The position numbers were made by a program, and so were the translations under genes. Shown piece after piece: positions 52,968 through 61,044 of a stretch of 62,805 bases of DNA. The stretch's first letter is position 1. Each line of letters begins with the position of its first letter. The notes under the pieces are model-generated. The model ran no database searches. It had not been told where the DNA came from and saw nothing but the letters and a program-made list of their open reading frames with translations. Origin of the DNA: Phycisphaerae bacterium (GTDB lineage Bacteria; Planctomycetota; Phycisphaerae; Phycisphaerales; SM1A02); the NCBI GenBank assembly GCA_016795065.1, contig JAEUIU010000052.1, positions 1-62,805 of the forward strand, in the 5' to 3' direction.

Positions 52968-53866
52968 GGCTTGCGCAGGATGAAGAGGTAGTTGAAACCG
53001 CGGAGGAAGAAGTTCTGCTCCTCCGCGGCCTTGTGCCAGTTGCCCTTGCCGAGTTTCGCGTTGTGTCGGACGACCGCCACGATGTCGCATGGCTCGAAGC
53101 GCCGCGAGAGCAGGCCGAAGAGCTCAAACCCGATCGGCATGAAGGCTCCCTCGCCCGGCGCGCCGCCACGGGTCTTGCGCCAGGAGTCGCTCACGTAGAG
53201 GGCCATGTGACGCCCCGGCCGGAGCACGCGATCGATCTCGCTGATCACGCGGTCCATCGCCTCGTAATACGCCCGGCCACCGTCGTCGCCGCCGGCGTCG
53301 AGCCGTCCGATGCAGCGGGGATCGTCGGAGTAGTCGACGTGGGTTGAATAGGGCGGATCGATGAAGACGAAGTCGGCGCTCGCGCTGGGGAGCGGCAGCG
53401 AGCGGGCATCGGCCTTCTCGATCTCCCGGCGCTGCGGATTGAGGTCGAACCCACGGCCCTTCCGTTTCAGGTCGTGACAGACGTCCAGCGTGGTGCCGCT
53501 CCCGCACATCGGGTCGACCACCAGCTCACCCGGCTTCGTGTAGCGCATCAGGACCTGCCAGATCACCCACGACGGGGTCGCACCGACATAGTCCTTGTCG
53601 CCCTGCATGAAGCGGGTGCGACCCTCGACGATTTCCTCGGGAGTGAGGTCCCGATCAGAGGTGTAGTGCTGGCTCGGATACTCCCAGAGTGTCGTCGTGA
53701 AGATGCCCAGTTTCGGCCGCTGCGACGGGCGCATTGGCTGCTTGGGTCCGGGCTTCTCGCGCGGGACGTTCGGATCGCGCGGAGCGAAGAACTGCTTCTT
53801 TGCTGGTCGTCCTTCTGGTCGGCCTTCTGGTCGGCCTTCTGGTCGATTTGGCCGCGGCTGGGTCAT
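52964..53866 (-). CDS. DPPY-type (N6/N4) nucleic-acid methyltransferase, no adjacent nuclease
   Basis: 300 aa. The SAM-binding motif DPMCGSGTT (118-126) precedes the catalytic DPPYSTHVDY (170-179), an order found in gamma-type amino-methyltransferases and also in UPF0020/TRM11-like RNA methylases. PSWVIWQVLMRYTKPGELV (98-116) is typical of DNA-methylase relatives. The N terminus (8-21) is a tandem RPEG repeat followed by a Pro/Lys-rich, disordered segment to about 50, probably a nucleic-acid contact. No restriction gene lies nearby, so it may be an orphan modification enzyme or an RNA methylase. It overlaps the GNAT gene (ATGA). Confidence 0.82.
   Translation of the reverse strand: MTQPRPNRPEGRPEGRPEGRPAKKQFFAPRDPNVPREKPGPKQPMRPSQRPKLGIFTTTLWEYPSQHYTSDRDLTPEEIVEGRTRFMQGDKDYVGATPSWVIWQVLMRYTKPGELVVDPMCGSGTTLDVCHDLKRKGRGFDLNPQRREIEKADARSLPLPSASADFVFIDPPYSTHVDYSDDPRCIGRLDAGGDDGGRAYYEAMDRVISEIDRVLRPGRHMALYVSDSWRKTRGGAPGEGAFMPIGFELFGLLSRRFEPCDIVAVVRHNAKLGKGNWHKAAEEQNFFLRGFNYLFILRKP
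53805..53845. repeat. 12-nt tandem repeat in the methyltransferase gene start
   Basis: Three near-identical 12-nt units (53805-53840) and a partial fourth encode RPEG copies. Because 12 is a multiple of three, gain or loss of units would change protein length but not the frame. Confidence 0.8.
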
Positions 53867-53872
53867 CGCAGC

Positions 53873-53878
53873 ACTGTA
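53873..53878 (-). promoter_or_regulatory. Candidate -10 element, leaderless promoter of the methyltransferase gene
   Basis: TACAGT on the minus strand, six nt before the ATG at 53866, with no Shine-Dalgarno. The DUF1552 gene ends 30 nt upstream. Confidence 0.4.
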
Positions 53879-53908
53879 TCAGGGCGTCGAGCGAAGCCGC
53901 CGATGCGC

Positions 53909-55276
53909 TCAGGCCAGCCGCAACGCGCCGCGGCTGTCGCCGAAGCGGTCGAGCGAAACGTCCATGCGCTGTGCAATCGAAAGGAAGAGGTCACAGAGCG
54001 GCCGATCGCCGTCGGTCGCGACGTAGCGGCCATGCGCAGCGGCGAGGGAGTCCTCCTTCGTACCGCCGGCAACGACGATCGGAAGGTCGCGATGGTCATG
54101 TCGGTCGCCGTCGCCGATCGCGCCGCCGTAGACCAGGAGCGTCGAGTCGAGGAGTGGCGTTCCCTGTTCATCATGCGTCTCGGCAAGCCGATCCATGAGG
54201 TAGGCAAACTGCTCCGCGTGCAGCAGGTTGATCCGCGCGTAGTCACTGATCTTCGACTCGTCGCGGGCATGATGGCTCACGTCGTGGTGGCCGGCCCGAA
54301 CGCCGATGTCCGGATAGGGCCGGTTCGAGCCCTCGTTGGCGAGCATGAAGGTGGCGACGCGCGTCGCATCGGTCCGGAAGGCCAGCACCAGAAGGTCGGC
54401 CATCAGCCTGGCGTGGTCGGCCCAAGCCGCAGGGACGCCGGCCGGGCGCGACGGCATGTCGGCGATCGCCTCGCCGGCGTCGGATCGCTCGGCAACCTCG
54501 ATTCGCCGCTCGATCGAGCGGACCCCGTCAAGGTACTCGTCGAGCTTGCGCCGGTCGCTCCCGCCTAACGATTCGCGCAGCGCTTTGGCCTGCTCGCGGG
54601 CCCCGTCGAGAATGGACTTTCGTGCGGCAAGCCGACGGGCCCGGGCCGCGTCGCTCTCGCCTGCTGGCCCCACCGCGAAGAGACGCTCGAAGAGAACGCG
54701 CGGGTCGTGTTCCTTGGCCATCGGCGTGTGCGGCGTCCGCCAGGAGATGTTGGCCGAGTAGGCACAGGAGTACCCCGAGTCGCAGTTGCCAGCGGTCATG
54801 CCGGGCTCCAGCCCGAGCTCGAGCGAGTCGAACCGCGTGCGCCCGGCGAGGCGCTGGGCGATGAGCTGATCGATCGAGACGCCGTTGGTGATGTCGCTGC
54901 CGCTGGTCTTCTTGGGATGGGCGCCGGTCAGGAAGCACGCCGCGGAACGGGCGTGATCGCCGGGGCCGTCGCCGAGTGCCTCGGCGTTCACGTGGGCCAG
55001 GCCGCTGATCAGGGTGAGTCGCGAACGATGCGCCGCAAGCGGGGCGAGCGTCGCGGGCAGTTCGGTCGCGACCTCGGAGAGCGCCCCGGCCGCGCCGGGA
55101 AACCACGCCGGGCGATGTACGCCGTTTGGAAAGAAGACGAACGCGGTTCGCTTGGGGCTGGGCGCGGCGGCCGTCGCCCCGAAACTTGCCTTGCCCATCG
55201 CCTCGAGCCACGGCAGCGCGATCATGCAACCGAGGCCGCGAATCGCCGTCCGACGGGACATCTGGAATCGGGTCAT
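53909..55276 (-). CDS. DUF1552-family Tat-exported protein
   Basis: 455 aa. MSRRTAIRGLGCMIALPWLEAM carries a twin-arginine signal. Family landmarks: VFFPNGVHRPAWFP, LISGLAHVNAEALGDGPGDHARS, FLTGAHPKK, NGVSIDQLIA, and PMAKEHDPRVLFERLF about midway. DUF1552 proteins are always found in planctomycetes beside DUF1592-type heme proteins, and their role is unknown. Metal-binding His/Asp residues (GDHARS, HHDVSHHARDESKISD) suggest a hydrolase-like fold, but this is not established. The start overlaps the stop of the heme-protein gene (ATGA), so the pair is co-translated. Confidence 0.9.
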   Translation of the reverse strand: MTRFQMSRRTAIRGLGCMIALPWLEAMGKASFGATAAAPSPKRTAFVFFPNGVHRPAWFPGAAGALSEVATELPATLAPLAAHRSRLTLISGLAHVNAEALGDGPGDHARSAACFLTGAHPKKTSGSDITNGVSIDQLIAQRLAGRTRFDSLELGLEPGMTAGNCDSGYSCAYSANISWRTPHTPMAKEHDPRVLFERLFAVGPAGESDAARARRLAARKSILDGAREQAKALRESLGGSDRRKLDEYLDGVRSIERRIEVAERSDAGEAIADMPSRPAGVPAAWADHARLMADLLVLAFRTDATRVATFMLANEGSNRPYPDIGVRAGHHDVSHHARDESKISDYARINLLHAEQFAYLMDRLAETHDEQGTPLLDSTLLVYGGAIGDGDRHDHRDLPIVVAGGTKEDSLAAAHGRYVATDGDRPLCDLFLSIAQRMDVSLDRFGDSRGALRLA

Positions 55277-57549
55277 CGGTGGGTCTCCGCGCTGGCGCTT
55301 GCGGATTCATCTGCCGGCGACCGCCGCCGGAACTGGTCGCTCGCCACGATACCGCGGACGACCTGCCGAAACGTCGGCTTTTCGTCGAGTTCGCGGGTGA
55401 TGCGATCGACCACGAGCTGGTCCTCCTCGCGTAGCGGACGACCCAGGGCGTACACAAGGAGGTGCCGCACCAGCGATCGGATCAGCGCCGGATCGCGGGC
55501 CAGAATGGCCGCCAACTCGTGTGGCCCGTCGAACCGCCGTCCGTCGGGAAGGTCGCCGACGGTCTCAATCGGCGTCTCGCCGTCGTGGGTGCGCCAGCGC
55601 CCCACCGCATCGAGCGGCTCGAGCGCGAGTCCGATCGCATCCATCTGCCGATGGCAACCGGCGCAGGCCGGATCGGCGCGATGCCGCTCAAGCATGGCCC
55701 GCACCGACGGGCGCCCCGCATCGTGGGCCACCTCCGGCAGGAGCGGCACGCCGGGCGGCGGAGGCGGAGGCGCGGCGTCGAGCATCGCCTCGAGCACCCA
55801 CTTGCCCCGCTTCACCGGGCTCGTGCGGGTCGGATTGCTGGTGGCCACGAGCACGCTGCCGTGACCTAACAGTCCGCGCACCCGGGCCTGGCCGAAGCGC
55901 ACGCGCCGAAGCCAATCGCCGTCGACGCCGCCGATGCCGTAGTGGTCCGCAAGCCGCCCATTCAGGAAGGTCCAGTCCGCGGTGAGCAGTTCGGTGACCG
56001 GGCGGTCCTCGCGGAGGAGCGCGTCGACGAAGAGCGTGGTTTCGGCCCGCATGTCGGCGAGGAGGCGGCCATCGACGCCGGGGAAGAGCGTCGGATCGGG
56101 CTGACGCTCATCGACCGATCGGATGAAGAGCCATTGTTGGGCGAACTGTTCGGCGATGGCGATCGATCGGGGATCGTCCAACAGGCGATCCGCGGCTTGC
56201 CACACGCCCTCGACGGTGGCGAGACTACCGCGCTGTGCCTCAAGGGCCAGGTCCCCATCGGGCATCGACCGCCATAGGAACGAGGCGAGCCGCGCCGCGA
56301 GCTCATGGCCATCCAGATCGCGATCGCCGCCGCCCACCGGAGCGTCCGCTTCGATGTGGAAGAGGAAGCGCGGATCGACCAGCACCGAGGTGATCGCGGC
56401 CCTCGCCTGCTGCGGCCAGGTGGCCTGTGGCCCCGCTGCGGAGACGACGCGAGCGACGAACTCAAGGACGGCCTTCTCGTCAGGCGGCCGTCGGAAGGCC
56501 CGGCCGAGAAGGGCACGGACGAATTCCGGCAGCGACGGGGCATCGCCCGCCAGAGCCCGCACGACGGCGGTCGGCTCCACGTGATCGATCGGGCCGATGA
56601 CGCCGATCGACAGGACGTGCAGGTTTCGATCGCGATCGCCCTGTGGCCTTGACTCGTCGTAGTAGTCGTTCAGGAACTCGATCCCGATCCGCTGCACGCC
56701 GCCGGTCAGCGTCACGCTGGTCGTTCGCGTACCGGGCTCGCGACGACGCTCGGGAATATCGAAATGGGCAAGGCGCAAGCGCTCGTCACGTACCGCGACC
56801 TTCACGGGCTCCTCGCCCGCCTGATCGCCGAAGGCGCGGAAGGTCACCCGGTAGAGGCCGTCGCGGGGAAGCTCGCATTCGATGTACGCGGCCCCGGCCG
56901 ACCAGACGTTGGCGCCGGCCTGGTTTACCTGGCCCCCGCCGCGTAGCTTCAGTTCCGTTCCGCTGGCGCTGGCCTCGAATGCCGCGCCCGTGTCGGGCCA
57001 GGCCCGCAACGCGGCCCGTTCGGCGACATCGAGATACTTCTCCAGCAGCGTCGGGGCCATCGAGAGGACGTCGCCGATATGGTCGAATCCCTCGCCCACA
57101 TCGTCGGCGGGCAGGGCCGAGCGGACTTCCACGTCGACACCTAACAGTTCGTGCACCGAGTTGCGATACTCGACGCGATTGAGCCGCCGCACCGTTGGGC
57201 GTCCGGCCCGGACTGCCGGCTCGCGCCTGCGCAGTTCGGCGGAGATCGCCGAAGCCATCGCCTTCCGCTCTGCCTCGCTTGGCTGGGCCTCGTCCTCGGG
57301 CGGCATCTCCCCGCTCACGATCCGATCGCGAGCCAGGCGAAGCGAACGCAGCGTCGCGGAGGACGGGTTATCCACGAGAGGTCGAAGGTCAAGTCCGGCT
57401 TTCTTGGAGTGCCCACCGTGACAGTCGACACAGTACGTGTCGATGGTCGCACCTGGCGGGTCCCCCAAGGCGGTACCCGTCCCGGCGATGGCTACGGCGA
57501 TGGCCACAGCCCAAGCATGATTCGATGGGCGGCGTTGGACGGGCGGCAT
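55273..57549 (-). CDS. DUF1587/DUF1592/DUF1588/DUF1585 heme-binding exoprotein
   Basis: 758 aa with a signal segment (about 11-29). An N-terminal cytochrome-c-like domain has CVDCH (40-44) as the covalent heme site, followed by HSKKAGLDLRPL. VRRLNRVEYRNSVHELLG (about 120-137) is DUF1587. The centre carries carbohydrate-binding and DUF1592/1595 parts. TSPVKRGKWVLEAML and a second CxxCH (CAGCHRQMD) belong to DUF1588, and YALGRPL with VVRGIVASDQFRRR ends in DUF1585. Planctomycete genomes encode large families of these paired with DUF1552. Function is unknown, presumably redox or polysaccharide work outside the cytoplasm. It starts 3 nt after the sialate O-acetylesterase gene. Confidence 0.92.
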   Translation of the reverse strand: MPPVQRRPSNHAWAVAIAVAIAGTGTALGDPPGATIDTYCVDCHGGHSKKAGLDLRPLVDNPSSATLRSLRLARDRIVSGEMPPEDEAQPSEAERKAMASAISAELRRREPAVRAGRPTVRRLNRVEYRNSVHELLGVDVEVRSALPADDVGEGFDHIGDVLSMAPTLLEKYLDVAERAALRAWPDTGAAFEASASGTELKLRGGGQVNQAGANVWSAGAAYIECELPRDGLYRVTFRAFGDQAGEEPVKVAVRDERLRLAHFDIPERRREPGTRTTSVTLTGGVQRIGIEFLNDYYDESRPQGDRDRNLHVLSIGVIGPIDHVEPTAVVRALAGDAPSLPEFVRALLGRAFRRPPDEKAVLEFVARVVSAAGPQATWPQQARAAITSVLVDPRFLFHIEADAPVGGGDRDLDGHELAARLASFLWRSMPDGDLALEAQRGSLATVEGVWQAADRLLDDPRSIAIAEQFAQQWLFIRSVDERQPDPTLFPGVDGRLLADMRAETTLFVDALLREDRPVTELLTADWTFLNGRLADHYGIGGVDGDWLRRVRFGQARVRGLLGHGSVLVATSNPTRTSPVKRGKWVLEAMLDAAPPPPPPGVPLLPEVAHDAGRPSVRAMLERHRADPACAGCHRQMDAIGLALEPLDAVGRWRTHDGETPIETVGDLPDGRRFDGPHELAAILARDPALIRSLVRHLLVYALGRPLREEDQLVVDRITRELDEKPTFRQVVRGIVASDQFRRRSPADESASASAETHR

Positions 57550-57552
57550 GGC

Positions 57553-58986
57553 TCAGCGTCGCCTGGCTGGTGTCACCTCAACCGGATCCGTACGGAACGG
57601 CCCGGCCGGAAGACCCGCCCCGTTCACCAGGTTTGCGCCTTCCGGATTGTTGTGCCAGGCATAGCGGACCTGGGTCGGAGCCGCAATCTCCTTGCTTCGG
57701 ACGATCACGTGTCCACCGTCGATCGTGGCTTCGGCCCACACGAACTTGCCATCGGCGCCGGCGATCGCAAATCCGCCAAGCGGCTTTCCGTCGCGGGTGG
57801 CGAGCCCATCAGCATGATCGAAGCTGAGGATCATCGCGCCGTCCTTCACCGTCGACGTCGTCAGGACAGGACCGCTGTATTCGACCTTCTCACCATAGGC
57901 GTGCGCCCGCGCCCAGAGGGCAAGCCGGCGCGCCGCCTCGGCCTTACGGGCCGGATGGATGTCATTGGCATCGCCGATGTCAAGAAGGACGATCAGGCCC
58001 GCCTGTGCGGCGACAGCTCCACCCCGCTGCGATTCCCGAAGATCCGCCCATCCGGGTTCGACCGGCAGGTCCGGGCGATACTGCATGAACGAGGCGAGCT
58101 GAAACACCGCAAACGGAAGCGACTTGTTGCCGAATGCCTTGCGCCATGCCTCGATCAGAAGAGGCAACGAGCGACGGTAACGCGGGGCGTTGCCGGCATT
58201 CGATTCACCCTGGTACCAAGCGACGCCCTTGATGTGCACGTTCGAGAACGGTGCGACCATCGCGTTCCACATGGTCGTCGGGGTCTCTTGGCTCAGCGGT
58301 TCGTTCTTGTCGGTTCGATTTCGAAGTGCGTTGTACTCGCCCATGATCTCAAGATCGCGGCGCACACCATCAAGCGGAATCCACGGCTCGATTTTGGTGC
58401 CGCCCCACGACAGGTCGAGAATCCCGATCGGCACGTGCTGCGAATCCCTGAGCTCGCGCGCAAAGAAGTAGCCGATGGCCGTGCATCCGCGAACGGCCTC
58501 GCCCGTCGCGACCGTCCACGAGCCCTCCGCTGTCGTGCGCGGCGACCAGTCGAGTGCGTGAGGAGTCTTGAGGATGCGTATCTGCGGGTCGGTGGCCGCC
58601 GCAACGGTCGCCGTCGCCTCGGGAAGGGAGCCCACCGTCCATTCCATGTTCGACTGGCCCGAACAGAGCCATACGTCGCCGACGAGGATGTCGCTTACCG
58701 ACACCCGGTTCTTTCCCTGGACCACGAGTTCTCGGGGAATCGCCGAGGCCGGCTGGGCCGGGAGCTCGATCGAGAAGATGCCGGCCGAGGTCGCCGTCCC
58801 CCGACCGACGACATCCCCAAAAAGAACCTGAACCTCCTCCCCCGGCCTCGCCCTGCCGGAGACCGTGATCGGCTGGTCGCGTTGAAGGACTGCGTGATCG
58901 CGGAACGCGGGAGAGAGCGTGACGTCGGCCGCCGCGAACGGGACGAGGAAGAGGGCAAGGAATGACGAGAGAAGGCGCCGGAGCAT
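57553..58986 (-). CDS. Sialate O-acetylesterase-like SGNH hydrolase, exported
   Basis: 477 aa from ATG 58986, where a signal peptide begins (MLRRLLSSFLALFLVPFAAA). The SGNH block I is WLCSGQSNMEW, with the nucleophile Ser112. WYQGESNAG is block III, and the catalytic Asp/His pair sits in GDANDIHPARKAEAA. The N-terminal about 90 residues (VLQRDQPITVSGRARPGEEV) are the usual beta-sandwich lead of bacterial sialate O-acetylesterases, and the C-terminal about 100 residues form a second beta domain. It removes acetyl groups from sialic acids or other acetylated glycans. It is the first gene of the minus-strand operon with the DUF1592 and DUF1552 genes. Confidence 0.93.
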   Translation of the reverse strand: MLRRLLSSFLALFLVPFAAADVTLSPAFRDHAVLQRDQPITVSGRARPGEEVQVLFGDVVGRGTATSAGIFSIELPAQPASAIPRELVVQGKNRVSVSDILVGDVWLCSGQSNMEWTVGSLPEATATVAAATDPQIRILKTPHALDWSPRTTAEGSWTVATGEAVRGCTAIGYFFARELRDSQHVPIGILDLSWGGTKIEPWIPLDGVRRDLEIMGEYNALRNRTDKNEPLSQETPTTMWNAMVAPFSNVHIKGVAWYQGESNAGNAPRYRRSLPLLIEAWRKAFGNKSLPFAVFQLASFMQYRPDLPVEPGWADLRESQRGGAVAAQAGLIVLLDIGDANDIHPARKAEAARRLALWARAHAYGEKVEYSGPVLTTSTVKDGAMILSFDHADGLATRDGKPLGGFAIAGADGKFVWAEATIDGGHVIVRSKEIAAPTQVRYAWHNNPEGANLVNGAGLPAGPFRTDPVEVTPARRR

Positions 58987-59119
58987 GGGTCCATCATCCT
59001 CATGAGAGTCAAGTGCCGCAATGAGGCAATGGCCTTTTCCGGCCACACCCCGGAGCCGACGGAGAAGTCCCTGAGGAATCTTCCAACCATCAGGAGCGAA
59101 CCGCCGATGACGCGGGACG

Positions 59120-60949
59120 ATGTGCGGAATTGCGATCGTTGCGGCCGTTCGTGGCAAGACCCCCTCCGTCTCGCCCGAGCGAGTTCAGGACATGCGTGAC
59201 CTGCTCACCGCACGCGGTCCGGACGATGCCGGATTCTGGTCGGACGGACAGGTGCACATCGGCCATCGCCGGCTCGCCATCAACACGCCCGGCCACAATC
59301 GTCAGCCGTGGCTTCTCGACGGGAATGAGCCGCTCGTCCTGGCCTTCAACGGTGAGCTCTACGGCTGCGATCGTCTCCGTGTCGAGCTCGAGCGGGCGGG
59401 ACGACGGATCACCGTCGGATCCGACACCGAGCTTCTGGCCCACGCGATCGCCGAATGGGGTGCCGACGCCCCACGTCGCGTCCGCGGCATGTTCGCCTAC
59501 GTCGCGTGGTTGCCCTGTCGTCAACGGTTGCTGGTCGCGCGCGACGCGTTAGGCGTGATCCCGCTCTACCTGGCCGTGACCGCGGGAGAGGTCATCATCG
59601 CCAGCGAGCCGCGGGCGATCCTCGGTCATCCCTCGATGCCGATCGAGCCCGACTGGGCCTCAGTCACGAACTATCTCAACTCGCTGCGCACGACGCGCGA
59701 GCAGTTCACCCTTTTCGCCGGCATGGAGTGCATCCGCCCCGGCGAACGAGCGACGATCGAGCTCGACGGTGAGTCACCGATCGTCCGTCGGACCACCTGG
59801 TGGACGCCGCCCGCGGAAGATCCATCCATCGACGAACACGACGCCGCCGGCCTGGTCCGCGAGACGGTCGAAGGGTCGGTGTCGGCGCATCTGGTCAGCG
59901 ATGTGCCGCTCTGCGCACTTCTCTCCGGCGGCGTCGACAGCACGATCATCACGGCCCTCGCCCTTCGTCGCCATCCCGGACTGCGGACCTTCTGCGCAGG
60001 CACCGAACTGGAGGGCGACGAGCCAGGCGACCTGACCATCGCCCGAGCCGTCGCCGCAGAACTCGGCAGCGATCACCGCAGCGTGCCCATTGCGAAGGAC
60101 CGTTTTCTGGAAGCGTGGCCATCGATGGTGCACGCGTTGGGCGTTCCGCTCAGCACGCCGAACGAGGTCGCGATCCACGCCGTCGCCCAAGCCCTGCGTC
60201 CGCACGCCAAGGTCACGATGAGTGGCGAGGGCGCGGACGAGCTGTTTGCCGGTTACGGCCCGCCGCTCGTCGAGGCTGAACGCTGGATCGCCCAGTCGCG
60301 CGAAGGCGCGGCTCCGCCCGTCGAAGAGTGGCACACCGCAACGTTCGGATGGGTCGCCCCCTCGATGTTCGAGGTCCTGCTGGATCCGGCGGTGCTACAA
60401 GCAAGCGGCGGCGCTGAGCTCTGTCGCGCTTCCGTCCGATCCGCGTTCTGGCGTTGCGGCGACCCGATGCGCCTCCGCACCCACCTTGATCTCCAGCGCT
60501 CGCTCAACCTTGCGTCGCTCCTGCAGCGGCTCAACACGGCAACGATGTTGGCCAGCGTCGAGGGACGGACTCCCTTCGCCGACGTGCGCGTCGCCGAACT
60601 CGCCGCGCGGCTCCCGCTTGCCCTTCACTACCCGGCGGATCTCCCGCCCGCCCCGCACGGTTCACTGCAGACCGCGACGCTCCCTCGAACCAAACGTCTC
60701 CTTCGTCAGGCTTTCGCCGACGTGGTTCCGCGTGCGGCGCTGATCCGTCCGAAGGCGAGCTTCCCGCTTCCCTTCGAACGGTGGATCACCGACGCAACCG
60801 CGGCCCACGAGGCGCTTCAATGCGACTCGGCGCGGACGGTCTTGCGAGCCGGTGCCATCGAGTTCGTCCGCACGCGAACCACCGAGCATTGGCGACTCTC
60901 GTGGCCGGTCATGAATCTCGCCCTTTGGCTGCGCCGATGGTGGGGCTGA
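59120..60949 (+). CDS. asnB: Asparagine synthetase (glutamine-hydrolysing)
   Basis: 609 aa. The mature N terminus is MCGIA, so Cys2 is the glutaminase nucleophile. GPDDAGFWSDGQVHIGHRRL and NGELYG follow in the Ntn-hydrolase domain (1 to about 190). The synthase domain (about 220-605) has the ATP-binding loop LLSGGVDSTI (about 268-277) and SGEGADELFAGYG. It makes Asn from Asp, Gln and ATP; some members of this class instead amidate cell-surface sugars, but the length and motifs fit AsnB. It is divergent from the sialate O-acetylesterase gene. Confidence 0.92.
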   Translation: MCGIAIVAAVRGKTPSVSPERVQDMRDLLTARGPDDAGFWSDGQVHIGHRRLAINTPGHNRQPWLLDGNEPLVLAFNGELYGCDRLRVELERAGRRITVGSDTELLAHAIAEWGADAPRRVRGMFAYVAWLPCRQRLLVARDALGVIPLYLAVTAGEVIIASEPRAILGHPSMPIEPDWASVTNYLNSLRTTREQFTLFAGMECIRPGERATIELDGESPIVRRTTWWTPPAEDPSIDEHDAAGLVRETVEGSVSAHLVSDVPLCALLSGGVDSTIITALALRRHPGLRTFCAGTELEGDEPGDLTIARAVAAELGSDHRSVPIAKDRFLEAWPSMVHALGVPLSTPNEVAIHAVAQALRPHAKVTMSGEGADELFAGYGPPLVEAERWIAQSREGAAPPVEEWHTATFGWVAPSMFEVLLDPAVLQASGGAELCRASVRSAFWRCGDPMRLRTHLDLQRSLNLASLLQRLNTATMLASVEGRTPFADVRVAELAARLPLALHYPADLPPAPHGSLQTATLPRTKRLLRQAFADVVPRAALIRPKASFPLPFERWITDATAAHEALQCDSARTVLRAGAIEFVRTRTTEHWRLSWPVMNLALWLRRWWG

Positions 60950-61021
60950 TACTCAGTCTCAATACCGATCGGCGGTGACAACACGAGCCGCGAAGACCTG
61001 CGGCTCCGCGCGACCACGCCG

Positions 61022-61027
61022 TACAAT
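61022..61027 (+). promoter_or_regulatory. Candidate -10 element of the P-type ATPase gene
   Basis: TACAAT, 17 nt before the ATG at 61045, in the 95-nt gap after asnB. A -35 box is not evident. Confidence 0.35.
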
Positions 61028-61044
61028 CGGCGGCCCTTTCGCCC

